Origin: SIG459 sp045638085
GTDB lineage: Bacteria; Bacillota; Clostridia; Oscillospirales; Oscillospiraceae
Assembly (NCBI GenBank): GCA_045638085.1
Contig: JAZUAQ010000107.1
Span: 1-31,016 of the forward strand
Reading direction: 5' to 3'
Length of the DNA stretch: 31,016 bases
Below, piece by piece: positions 14,649 to 22,027 of this stretch. Numbering within the stretch: the first letter of the stretch is position 1; each line of letters begins with the position of its first letter. The notes under the pieces were generated by a model. The model saw nothing but the letters and a program-made list of their open reading frames with translations. It did no database searches and was not told where the DNA came from. A program made the translations under genes and the position numbers.

Positions 14649-14999
14649 TCAGATTTTCTCTTCCCAATCTTTTTCCTTGAAGCCCACAAGCACAAAGCCA
14701 TCGCCGATCAGAAGGGGACGCTTGACAAGCATTCCGTCCGTGGCAAGAAGAGCAAGCATTTCCTCCTCGCTCATTGCGGGCAGCTTTTCTTTAAGCTGCA
14801 TTGACTTATAAAGCAGTCCGCTGGTGTTGAACAACTTTTTAAGGGGCAAACCGCTTGCGGCATACCAGCTTTTCAGCTCCTCAGCTGTTGGATTTTCATC
14901 CTTGATATGTCTGAATTCATACTCGGCATTTCTCTCATCCAGCCATTTCTGTGCCTTTTGGCAGGTGCTGCACTTGGGATAGCATATAAATTTCAGCAT
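14649..14999 (-). CDS. Spx/ArsC-family thioredoxin-fold protein
   Basis: The 116-aa protein matches the ArsC/Spx/YffB family: FICYPKCSTCQKAQKWLDE with the CxxC pair C10-C13, EFRHIKDENPTAEELKSWY, and LLATDGMLVKRPLLIGDGFVLVGFKEKDW at the end, including the conserved K-R-P-L segment. ArsC enzymes reduce arsenate through the first cysteine; Spx binds RNA polymerase and senses disulfide stress through the CxxC. With both cysteines present and no arsenic genes nearby, a redox or regulatory role is as likely as arsenate reduction. AAAGGAGAATGAGC precedes the ATG. The start overlaps the stop of the 55-aa gene by 7 bases. Confidence 0.9.
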   Translation of the reverse strand: MLKFICYPKCSTCQKAQKWLDERNAEYEFRHIKDENPTAEELKSWYAASGLPLKKLFNTSGLLYKSMQLKEKLPAMSEEEMLALLATDGMLVKRPLLIGDGFVLVGFKEKDWEEKI

Positions 15000-15160
15000 T
15001 GCTCATTCTCCTTTATCTGTGCTGCAGAATAATTTTCCGCGGCGTAAAGATACATTTTTTCAAACTTCTCTATTGCATTTTTCACCAAAGCCAGAGGGCG
15101 GGAAATCAGCAGCTTCATATTCCCTATTTTTCGCTTTTCAACCGCATAAAGCTTCATCAT
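14993..15160 (-). CDS. Small 55-aa protein coupled to both neighbours
   Basis: This short frame starts MMKLYAVEKRKIGNMKLLIS and ends KENEQC. Its ATG overlaps the stop codon of the MGMT-like gene as ATGA, and its stop overlaps the start of the Spx/ArsC-like gene by 7 bases. Such four-base coupling on the left and overlap on the right make chance unlikely. The product is basic and helical, with a hydrophobic stretch in the middle (MKLLISRPLALVKNAIEKF) but no membrane span. The upstream ATG at 15160 is used here; the next codon at 15157 is also ATG. I do not recognise a family and assign no function. Confidence 0.7.
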   Translation of the reverse strand: MMKLYAVEKRKIGNMKLLISRPLALVKNAIEKFEKMYLYAAENYSAAQIKENEQC

Positions 15161-15474
15161 CCTTCTTCGCGGGGGAACGCAACGCCGTATTTTTTCAAAT
15201 CCACTTTGCCCTTTATCACTTCAATGCCCTCTTTTTCAAGGCGACCGGTCTGCGCCGGAATGCCGCCGAAGGCATAGCTTTCCGAAAGCTTTCCCGCGGC
15301 ATTGACCACCTTGAAGCAGGGGTATTTTTCTCCATCGGGATTTTTATGCAGCGCGTTGCCCACAGCCCTTGCAAGCTTTCTGCTTCCGAGGGCGGCGGCT
15401 ATGTCCGCGTAAGTTGTCACTTTTCCCTTTGGGATTTCAAGCAACAGCCCATAAACACGCTCCGCAAAATCCAT
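15157..15474 (-). CDS. MGMT-family protein with PCFKVV active-site motif
   Basis: The 105-aa protein corresponds to the C-terminal catalytic domain of O6-alkylguanine-DNA alkyltransferase: LLEIPKGKVTTYADIAAALGSRKLARAVGNALHKNP, then YPCFKVVNAAGKL (C53), and the EGI segment. The acceptor cysteine is kept, but the usual PCHR motif is PCFK, so the histidine that activates the cysteine is missing. Alkyltransferase-like ATL proteins have PWHR, so this is neither a canonical MGMT nor an ATL. It may recognise damaged or modified bases, or use another proton acceptor. The start MDFAERVYGLL is chosen because GGGGGAGCGGAG lies just upstream; a longer frame would run into the terminator. It heads the four-gene operon. 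Confidence 0.85.
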   Translation of the reverse strand: MDFAERVYGLLLEIPKGKVTTYADIAAALGSRKLARAVGNALHKNPDGEKYPCFKVVNAAGKLSESYAFGGIPAQTGRLEKEGIEVIKGKVDLKKYGVAFPREEG

Positions 15475-15501
15475 CTCCGCTCCCCCTTTTGCTTTATGAG
15501 G

Positions 15502-15510
15502 ATTATACCA
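15502..15510 (-). promoter_or_regulatory. Extended -10 promoter of the MGMT operon
   Basis: TATAAT (15502-15507, reverse strand) preceded by TGG, an extended -10 element, 28 bases before the start codon. The -35 region (GCACAA) is weak. Confidence 0.6.
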
Positions 15511-15591
15511 CATAACTGCGCCCCTTGTGCATAAAAATATAATAATTGTTTTTATGAAGCCTTTCTCCCGATCGCGCTGCCTCCGGAATAT

Positions 15592-15627
15592 AAAAAGATG
15601 AGTTCCCGAAAAGGAACTCATCTTTTT
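15592..15627. terminator. Bidirectional terminator at the 3' end of the O-acylation operon
   Basis: AAAAAGATGAGTTCC (15592-15606) with GGAACTCATCTTTTT (15613-15627): perfect 15-bp stem around CGAAAA. It ends the reverse-strand operon whose last stop codon is at 15630. Confidence 0.92.
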
Positions 15628-15629
15628 AT

Positions 15630-17069
15630 TTATTTGATTTTCCAGCCGCTTACGTCGCACTGACCGAAGCCGTTATCGCCATAGGCATAAACTTTTCCGT
15701 CGGAGTCCACAAGCAGATAATGTCCGCCGCCTGCAACTGCGGCTACTATATATTTGCCGCTCACATTAAATTCCACGGCATCGCTCTCTCTGAAGAAGAA
15801 GCTTTTCAGCTCTCCTTCGGTGGTGAGACCCAAAACTGCTCTGGGACTCATGGTGAGAGCTATAATATCCTTCCACTGAGGGATTTTCTCAAAAGTGGAC
15901 TGGGTGCTTCCGTCGGACATAAGGTAAACGGAAACGGCAGTGGAAAGGGCGATTGCCTCGGGCTTGAGGGTGGTCTGGCTTGACTTATTGGAAGTGAGCA
16001 CGGAACCATCTTCCAAAATGCAGGCACCCTGATATGCTCCCGCGAAAACTTCCTTTATGCTTTCGGCAGCGAGGGTTTCGGAATAATCGTGATAACCTGT
16101 GAAGAGAAGCTTGCCCTCTTCGGTAACAGCAAGGGTATCGTGGTCATTGACTGCTATCTTTTTAACGCCGGTCCAGTCGCTCACATTGCACTGGCCGTGA
16201 GTGTTGTCACCGGTGGCCAGAACGCTTCCGTCTTTTCGAAGGCCCACGGTGAAGTTTGCGCCTGCATAGACAGCTACAACATCCGTCCAGCCGCTTACAT
16301 CGCACTGGCCGAAGCTGTTATCACCAACTGCGGCAACGCTGCCGTCGCTGAGGATTGCAACGGTGTGGTTTTTGCCTGCTGCGATGCTCTCGGTTTTAAG
16401 CTTCTGGCGAGCATACTCTCTCGCAAGGAGAATCTGCTGGTCTGCCTCGGAAAGCTTGCCGCTCACCATCTCCTGAGCAAATTCCTCGTCTCCCGTCAGT
16501 TCCATGGCGATTTCATAGATTCTGTCCATAGCGCCGTTATAATCGCCCACCTCGCGGAAGACATTGATGGCTTCGCTGTATTCTCCCGCTGCATAGTGGA
16601 GCTCGGCAACTGCCATGCGGCAGTCCTTATAGCGGTTTGCGCTGTCGGAATAAAGTCCCAAAGAGCGGAAAATTTCCGCAGCAGCATCATACTTGCCCTC
16701 TTCAAAAAGCTCCTGAGCGGGGAGATAGATGCACTCTTTCACCATCTGTGCGCTGTCGCGGAAATCGCCAAGAGCGGCAAACATAAACTGAGCCTGCTCA
16801 TAGTTGCCGGCAACAAGCCAGCCCTGAGCAATTGCATATTCGCAGCTATCCTTGGTTTCATCCTCAAGACGCTCAGCCACAACAACCTTCAGTCTGTCAT
16901 ATTTCTCAATGGCAGCTTCGGGCTTTCCCGCAGCAGCAAGGGAGCTTATGCGATCTTCATAAATATCAGGGAGCGTCGTCCAGAAGCGGCAGCCCAGGAC
17001 TATAAGCAGCGCTGTCAGCACAGCGGCAAAGCCTACTGTTCCCTTTACAAATGCAGAATTTTTATCCAT
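15630..17069 (-). CDS. Membrane-anchored TPR and RCC1-repeat protein
   Basis: The 479-aa protein has one N-terminal membrane anchor (GFAAVLTALLIVLGCRFW, about 13-30), then TPR-like helices (about 36-210, with repeating units such as LFEEGKYDAAAEIFRSLGLYSDSANRYKDC and AGEYSEAINVFREVGDYNGA), and a C-terminal RCC1/BLIP-II-type propeller (about 220-479). The propeller units share the text GDNSFGQCDVSGW, GDNTHGQCNVSDW and GDNGFGQCDVSGW at the last. The protein probably sits on the outside of the membrane and binds another protein or polysaccharide. Its ATG overlaps the stop of the DHHW-protein gene by 8 bases, so it belongs to the MBOAT/DHHW operon. I cannot assign a catalytic role. Confidence 0.88.
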   Translation of the reverse strand: MDKNSAFVKGTVGFAAVLTALLIVLGCRFWTTLPDIYEDRISSLAAAGKPEAAIEKYDRLKVVVAERLEDETKDSCEYAIAQGWLVAGNYEQAQFMFAALGDFRDSAQMVKECIYLPAQELFEEGKYDAAAEIFRSLGLYSDSANRYKDCRMAVAELHYAAGEYSEAINVFREVGDYNGAMDRIYEIAMELTGDEEFAQEMVSGKLSEADQQILLAREYARQKLKTESIAAGKNHTVAILSDGSVAAVGDNSFGQCDVSGWTDVVAVYAGANFTVGLRKDGSVLATGDNTHGQCNVSDWTGVKKIAVNDHDTLAVTEEGKLLFTGYHDYSETLAAESIKEVFAGAYQGACILEDGSVLTSNKSSQTTLKPEAIALSTAVSVYLMSDGSTQSTFEKIPQWKDIIALTMSPRAVLGLTTEGELKSFFFRESDAVEFNVSGKYIVAAVAGGGHYLLVDSDGKVYAYGDNGFGQCDVSGWKIK

Positions 17070-18387
17070 ACAGGCACTTCTCCAATCTTACGCAGGATGT
17101 GTCCGTATGAGCGTCATTGGCATAACTCATGACGATATAGACATCGTCTATGCCATGATATTCCATAAGGTCGGCTATCCAGCCGCCAGTATCGGCGGCG
17201 TAGTAATAGCCCTGACGGACATCGGTCATATGAACCTCGTCATAATGGGGGCAAAGATAGGGTGCGAAAACGTTTGCAAAGCTATCGCCTATTACAAGAG
17301 CCTTGCGGCCGGTGGAAAAGCCCGTCTCTATCTTTGTCCAGGGTTTGATAACGCCGGTTACATAGGCCATATAGGTCTCTTCGCGGTAGTTTATAAGGGC
17401 GGAGCGCTCTTCAGTGGTCTTGTTATAAATGCGGTTTACTTCGGCAGCCTGAAGGGGATTCATCACGTCGAAGAAGCCTTTATAGGTATAAACCTTTCTG
17501 TAGCTATACTCATCATAGGGCACGGCGGGGATGCCCTGAATGTTCATCAGTTCCTCATAGGCATACCATGCGCCCAAAGCGGACCAATGATGGTCTATGG
17601 GGAAATAGATGGACTCGGTGAGGTGGGGATTGAGTATTTCGGGGATGTTGATAACATGAACGCCCTCGTTCACCTGCTCCTGAATTGCGCCCTCGGTGTT
17701 GCTGTACCAGCCTGCATATTTGCTGCTGTTGGGCAGAGGCTCCCAGCTATGGGTCAGAGGCACCATCATATAGAAAACGTTTCCGTCCTCGGGAAGCTCG
17801 GACTTATATGCATTGAGGGCGTGAGCCACCTGAGAAATCTGACTGTCGGAAACGCGGAAATACTCACGGAGATGACCGTTTTTATATATGTAGGAAAAAC
17901 CGTAGGTATCGGTGGCGGGTATGATTTCAAGCTCTTCTCCCTCCTGAGGAAGTTCGCTTTCGTCGAAGATTATTTCCTCCTCGGGCTCTTCGGTTTCAAA
18001 ATCCTCCATGCCGGGTACGGGCTCTTCCTGAATATCGGGCTGGGTGGGAGTTTCGGAGTCGGTTACGCCCTGAAGCTCATCCTGACTATCATCGAGAAGC
18101 TGAGTATCCTCCTCGGTTTCTGCGGAAAACAGACCAAGGAACCCCTCGCTTGCGTTTATAACAAGGTTTCTTCCGAAAAATCCGTCGGACAAAAAGTTCT
18201 CAAACTCTCCGCCATAGTTGCCGGAAAAGACGTTTTGCGCACTGAGCTCAGGTCTGCCCTGAAGCATGCGGTTTTCAAAGTCCGAAGCTCTGTCTTCCTT
18301 TTCGCCAAGGGCAACAAGCATAATGCCAAGACACAGGAGCACCGCAGCAGAGCAAACGGTTATGAAAAATGTGATTTTGTTTTTCAT
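17062..18387 (-). CDS. DHHW/AlgX-AlgJ-like SGNH protein for polysaccharide O-acylation
   Basis: The 441-aa protein has an N-terminal signal anchor (about 7-27), an acidic Pro/Glu-rich linker (about 90-158) and a SGNH-like domain with the DHHW motif D265-H266-H267-W268 (PIDHHWSALGAWYAYEEL) and the nucleophile motif GDSFAN (serine about 369). AlgX, AlgJ and the DHHW family receive acyl groups from an MBOAT protein and place them on polysaccharide outside the membrane. The neighbouring upstream gene is such an MBOAT, which supports this. The linker would give reach away from the membrane. It overlaps the downstream TPR-RCC1 gene by 8 bases. The polymer is not identified. Confidence 0.9.
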   Translation of the reverse strand: MKNKITFFITVCSAAVLLCLGIMLVALGEKEDRASDFENRMLQGRPELSAQNVFSGNYGGEFENFLSDGFFGRNLVINASEGFLGLFSAETEEDTQLLDDSQDELQGVTDSETPTQPDIQEEPVPGMEDFETEEPEEEIIFDESELPQEGEELEIIPATDTYGFSYIYKNGHLREYFRVSDSQISQVAHALNAYKSELPEDGNVFYMMVPLTHSWEPLPNSSKYAGWYSNTEGAIQEQVNEGVHVINIPEILNPHLTESIYFPIDHHWSALGAWYAYEELMNIQGIPAVPYDEYSYRKVYTYKGFFDVMNPLQAAEVNRIYNKTTEERSALINYREETYMAYVTGVIKPWTKIETGFSTGRKALVIGDSFANVFAPYLCPHYDEVHMTDVRQGYYYAADTGGWIADLMEYHGIDDVYIVMSYANDAHTDTSCVRLEKCLYG

Positions 18388-18406
18388 GCTTTTGCGGTCT
18401 CCTTTC

Positions 18407-19831
18407 TCAGAATCTGAAGTAAATGAAGGGGTTATAGCTCTGGCCTATAATGAAGAGCAGGGAAAGAGCCATAGCGGAAATATAGCAAACGCCGGAAACG
18501 ACATTGAACACAAGAGCGTTTTTCTTCTCCAGGCGCTCTTTTATGGCGGGGACTATGGGAGTGCATGCCACAGCGAAAAGCACGGGGAGGACGGTATATC
18601 TGCGCATAACGGCCATGGTTACGGCATCGCTGAATGCCGCCTTAACTATTCCGCTGCCGCTTGCCTGCATACCAAACATTGCAAGAATATGGGTCTTCAT
18701 ATCTCCCATGTCGGTGTAATAGAAAATTACCCAGCCGATGACAACCAATATAAGCGTTAAGAAAACATTCAGCGCCTTTGGCATCTTTTCAATAATTTTG
18801 CTGAATACAAAGCGCTCGAGGATTATGAGCACGCCGTAGTAAGCGCCCCACATAAGGAAGTTCCAGTCTGCGCCGTGCCAGAAGCCGGTGAGAGACCAGA
18901 CGATAAGCAGATTGATTATTGTGCGTTTCACGCCCTTGCGGTTTCCGCCCAGAGGGATATAGACATAGTCTCTGAAAAAGCTGCCCAGAGAGATATGCCA
19001 TCTGCGCCAGAATTCGGAGATGCTCTTGGATATGTAGGGATAGTTGAAGTTATCCTTATACTTGAAGCCAAATATGCGTCCCATACCGATGGCCATATCG
19101 CTATAGCCCGCAAAGTCAAAGTAAATCTGCAGGGAGTAAAGCACCGCTCCGTACCATGCGCCCAGAACGGATATATTACCACTGCCCAGAGAAAGCTGCT
19201 CAAGGGCAAGTGCACTCACATTGGCGATAAGCACCTTTTTGCCGAGACCAACGGCAAATTTTCTCATGCCGCAGATGAAGTCATCGGTGGTGGTAGTGCG
19301 CTCGTTCAGTGCGTCGCAAACATCGGAATACTGGACTATAGGTCCTGCAATGAGCTGGGGGAAGCAGCTTATATAAAGCATCAGGCGGGGCAGATTCTTC
19401 ATGCAGGGGGACTTGCCTCTGTAGACGTCCACGGTATAAGTGAGAATCTGGAAGGTATAGAAGGATATACCTATAGGCAGCCTAAGCCCCGGAATTTCAA
19501 CCGCTTTTCCGAAAATTCCCGTAACGGAGCTGAGAAGGAAAGAGGCATACTTGAAGTAAAACAGCATTGCCACGGAAACCACAACACCTATGATAAGGAA
19601 TTTCCGCTTTCTGTATTTATACTCGCTTCGGGCTATCTGAAGGGCACAGTAATAGTTGATAACCGTTGAGGCTATCATTGCCAGAACCCAGATAGGCTCG
19701 CCCCAGGCATAGAAAAGAAGAGAGAAGACAAGCAGCACTCCGTTTCTCCACTTCAGTCCGTTCCCCATGAAATAGAAAAGCATTACTGCAGGGAAAAACA
19801 ACAGCAGGAATGTCAAACTGGAAAAAACCAT
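18407..19831 (-). CDS. MBOAT-family O-acyltransferase
   Basis: The 474-aa polytopic protein has about ten membrane segments and the MBOAT hallmark residues: H279 in FWRRWHISLGSFFRDYVYIP and H319 in LTGFWHGADWNFLMWG, with YFDFAGYSDMAIG before them. AlgI, PatA and DltB are of this type; they carry acyl groups from cytoplasmic acyl-CoA (or a carrier) across the membrane. With the DHHW protein downstream this is an O-acetylation system for a surface polysaccharide, an inference from context. The start MVFSSLTFLLLFFP follows GGAGG with 7-nt spacing; the longer frame has no site. It is first in the operon and sits 19 bases ahead of the DHHW gene. Confidence 0.92.
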   Translation of the reverse strand: MVFSSLTFLLLFFPAVMLFYFMGNGLKWRNGVLLVFSLLFYAWGEPIWVLAMIASTVINYYCALQIARSEYKYRKRKFLIIGVVVSVAMLFYFKYASFLLSSVTGIFGKAVEIPGLRLPIGISFYTFQILTYTVDVYRGKSPCMKNLPRLMLYISCFPQLIAGPIVQYSDVCDALNERTTTTDDFICGMRKFAVGLGKKVLIANVSALALEQLSLGSGNISVLGAWYGAVLYSLQIYFDFAGYSDMAIGMGRIFGFKYKDNFNYPYISKSISEFWRRWHISLGSFFRDYVYIPLGGNRKGVKRTIINLLIVWSLTGFWHGADWNFLMWGAYYGVLIILERFVFSKIIEKMPKALNVFLTLILVVIGWVIFYYTDMGDMKTHILAMFGMQASGSGIVKAAFSDAVTMAVMRRYTVLPVLFAVACTPIVPAIKERLEKKNALVFNVVSGVCYISAMALSLLFIIGQSYNPFIYFRF

Positions 19832-19853
19832 AATATCCTCCGAATTATAGAAA

Positions 19854-19866
19854 GGCGACATTCGCC
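19854..19866 (-). promoter_or_regulatory. Small dyad before the MBOAT start
   Basis: GGCGA-CAT-TCGCC (19854-19866) forms a 5-bp hairpin in the 5' leader of the MBOAT mRNA, between promoter and ribosome binding site. It could affect mRNA stability; this is speculative. Confidence 0.3.
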
Positions 19867-19886
19867 AAAATACACTACAACATGTT

Positions 19887-19915
19887 ATATTATCATATAT
19901 TCCGCTGCTTGTTAA
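19887..19915 (-). promoter_or_regulatory. Promoter of the O-acylation operon
   Basis: Reverse-strand TTAACA (19910-19915), 17-bp spacer and TAATAT (19887-19892). Confidence 0.6.
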
Positions 19916-19930
19916 TACCTATTTTGACAA

Positions 19931-19960
19931 AAAAAGAGACTCCCGAAGGAGTCTCTTTCA
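19931..19960. terminator. Terminator of the nucleotidase gene
   Basis: AAAGAGACTCC and GGAGTCTCTTT enclose CGAA, with an A-run on the left side giving the U-run on the reverse strand, about 20 bases beyond the nucleotidase stop codon. Confidence 0.88.
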
Positions 19961-19976
19961 TTTTTATATATTTGTC

Positions 19977-21863
19977 TTACTGAGCAGCCTCGATAACAAT
20001 GCGGCCGAAACCGGTGGTTGCAGAGTAGTCGATGAGCATGCCGGGATACTTTGCGAGCAGGGGAGAGTTGTCAGCACCAACAACGCCGCCCTCAAAGCCC
20101 TTGATGTAGTTGGCGAGAACCATGTAGTCTTCCATGACATAGTCCAGAACGTTGACAGCGCCGGAGAACATGTTGAAGCCGTCGCCCAGGTCACGGAGGG
20201 TGTAGTTGTAGCCTGCCAGGTTGTAGGAAGCGGTCAGGTCAAGAGCCTCGTATGCGCCGGTCTCCTTGTTGAAGACCTGAACATCGTATACGCGGTAGCC
20301 GCCGGTGGGAGCGCCGACCCAAACGCCCTTCTCGTCCATTGCAACGGAGCTGGGCCAATCGGGATCTACCTTATAGGTGATACCTGCAACATGGAGGAAG
20401 CCGCCGCACTCAGCATTGCCAACATCGCGTGCGCCCCACTCAAGAGCGTCAAGCAGCTGCTGGCCGGTGATGGTCTGCAGGCAGGCAACGTTGCCGAAGG
20501 TGTGGATCTGCTTTGCGGTGAGATAGCTGATCTCGCCGGTGATAGCCTTGTTGCGTACGCCGCCGCCGTTCATGATGGCAACGTCAACATCAAGTCCCAT
20601 ATCGTCGAAGAGGAAATACAGAGCGTCAGCAGCGAAGGCACCGGTGTTGGTCTCCTGCTTGCGGACAAGGCGATTGCCCTCTGCATCGTAGTTATCGAAG
20701 GTAAGTTCGGTGGAACCGATTACTTCGCCCAGCTTGGTGTTGATTTCTTCAATCCAAGCGTTCTTGATTTCAGCAACAGCTTCGTCGGAAGCCCATGCTG
20801 CGCCGTTATAGAGTTCGGAAGCGAACTCATAACCGACAACCTCGGTAACCTCATTGCCGTCCTCATCGAGAGCGGGGGCGCCGGACTCGTCCAGAACTAC
20901 CTCGGTGAGTTCGTTGTAGCCGATGAGATCGGTCTTGATGGTGCCGTCAGCGCCAACAACCATCATACCGATAGCATTGAAATACTCGCCGGTCTGAGTG
21001 AGGAGAACATTATTGCCGTCCTTGTCAGCAACTTCCTTGCCAACAACGGTGGAGTGAGAGTGACCGTCAATGAAAGCGTTCAGACCGCTGACATTGGCGA
21101 TGGTCTCTTCAGAAGTCCAGGGCTGGGAAGCGGGGTCATCGCCCAGATGGCCGAGACCGATGACAACGTCAGCATCAAGAGCATCAATGGCAGCCTGAAC
21201 GTCAGCATAGAGAGCTGCGCCGTCTTCGCCGCCGGAGATGCCGTAGATGTAGTTGCCGGCTTCATCCTGGAAGTAAGCGGGGGTGGACTTGGTGAAGGAC
21301 TCGGGAGTGGTCATGCCGACGAAAGCGATCTTCTGGCCGCCGATCTCGAATACCTTGGAAGCATCGAGAACGTTTTCGCCGCGTACGCCGTTTTCTTCGT
21401 GATAGAAGTTTGCGGAGATGTAGGGATACTCAGCCCACTCGATGATGTTCATGGCACCGTCCATGCCATAGTCGAACTCGTGGTTACCGAGAGTTGCCAG
21501 ATCGTAGCCGGCAGCATTCATCAGCTTGATGATGGTTGCGCCCTTATCCATGGAACCGAAAGCGGTACCCTGAGCGGCGTCACCGGCATCAACGAGGAGG
21601 ACATTGCCATAGGTCTTTTCCAGCTCTGCCTTTACGCCGGCAATAACATCATAGCTGAGTACGCCGTCGATATAGGTGTGAACGTCGTTGGTGTAGAGAA
21701 TGACAACATCTTCTTTTGCGGGGGCTGCAGGCTCTGCGGGAGCTGCAGGAGCTGCGGGCTCAGCAGGAGCGGCGGGCTCAGCGGGAGCAGCGGGGGTAGC
21801 GCCGCAACCGATCAGGCCGACACACAGTGCCAGAACCAGCAGAAGAGACAAGAGTTTTTTCAT
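19977..21863 (-). CDS. UshA-like 5'-nucleotidase/2',3'-cyclic phosphodiesterase, lipoprotein
   Basis: The 628-aa protein has a lipoprotein signal (LGLIGC-type lipobox, C20), a low-complexity Pro/Ala/Glu spacer (about 22-50), a metallophosphoesterase domain with VVILYTNDVH, VDAGDAAQGT, TLGNHEFDYG, GLGHLGDDP and DGHSHST, the two-metal site of the UshA/5'-nucleotidase family, and a C-terminal 5'-nucleotidase domain (about 390-610; for example NTGAFAADALYF, NGGGVRNKAITGEI). It releases phosphate and nucleosides from nucleotides outside the cell, presumably for scavenging. The spacer lets it stand off the membrane through the cell wall. AGGAGG precedes the ATG, and the gene stands alone with its own promoter and terminator. 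Confidence 0.93.
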   Translation of the reverse strand: MKKLLSLLLVLALCVGLIGCGATPAAPAEPAAPAEPAAPAAPAEPAAPAKEDVVILYTNDVHTYIDGVLSYDVIAGVKAELEKTYGNVLLVDAGDAAQGTAFGSMDKGATIIKLMNAAGYDLATLGNHEFDYGMDGAMNIIEWAEYPYISANFYHEENGVRGENVLDASKVFEIGGQKIAFVGMTTPESFTKSTPAYFQDEAGNYIYGISGGEDGAALYADVQAAIDALDADVVIGLGHLGDDPASQPWTSEETIANVSGLNAFIDGHSHSTVVGKEVADKDGNNVLLTQTGEYFNAIGMMVVGADGTIKTDLIGYNELTEVVLDESGAPALDEDGNEVTEVVGYEFASELYNGAAWASDEAVAEIKNAWIEEINTKLGEVIGSTELTFDNYDAEGNRLVRKQETNTGAFAADALYFLFDDMGLDVDVAIMNGGGVRNKAITGEISYLTAKQIHTFGNVACLQTITGQQLLDALEWGARDVGNAECGGFLHVAGITYKVDPDWPSSVAMDEKGVWVGAPTGGYRVYDVQVFNKETGAYEALDLTASYNLAGYNYTLRDLGDGFNMFSGAVNVLDYVMEDYMVLANYIKGFEGGVVGADNSPLLAKYPGMLIDYSATTGFGRIVIEAAQ

Positions 21864-21892
21864 TTTTTTACCTCCTTTTAATAGGTAGCCGC

Positions 21893-21901
21893 ATTATATC
21901 A
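21893..21901 (-). promoter_or_regulatory. Extended -10 promoter of the nucleotidase gene
   Basis: TATAAT (21893-21898, reverse strand) is preceded by TGA, an extended -10 form. A weak -35 (TTCCAC) lies 17 bp further upstream. Confidence 0.6.
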
Positions 21902-21967
21902 CAACTTGTTGTTATGTGGAAGACTCTTTTAATAAATTTATATCGATTTAACAAAATCAGCTTTCTA

Positions 21968-21996
21968 TTGCAAAGGCGTCAGCAGTGCTGTAAAAT
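21968..21996 (+). promoter_or_regulatory. Promoter of the glycyl radical enzyme gene
   Basis: TTGCAA (21968-21973), 17-bp spacer, TAAAAT (21991-21996), 31 bases ahead of the start codon. Confidence 0.65.
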
Positions 21997-22027
21997 AAAA
22001 AAAAGCCTGATTTTCGGAGGATATTAT

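Noticed and set aside
17107..18417. 436-codon forward frame opposite the DHHW protein gene
   Set aside because: It lacks a ribosome binding site and is antisense to a gene with clear family motifs and operon coupling.
21713..21795. Tandem-repeat-like DNA in the nucleotidase gene
   Set aside because: The repeats encode the Pro/Ala/Glu spacer of the lipoprotein; they are coding low complexity rather than a separate element.
20391..21881. 496-codon forward frame opposite the nucleotidase gene
   Set aside because: It mirrors the reverse-strand gene whose product has all nucleotidase motifs, has no ribosome binding site of its own and its protein text is repetitive and unfamiliar.
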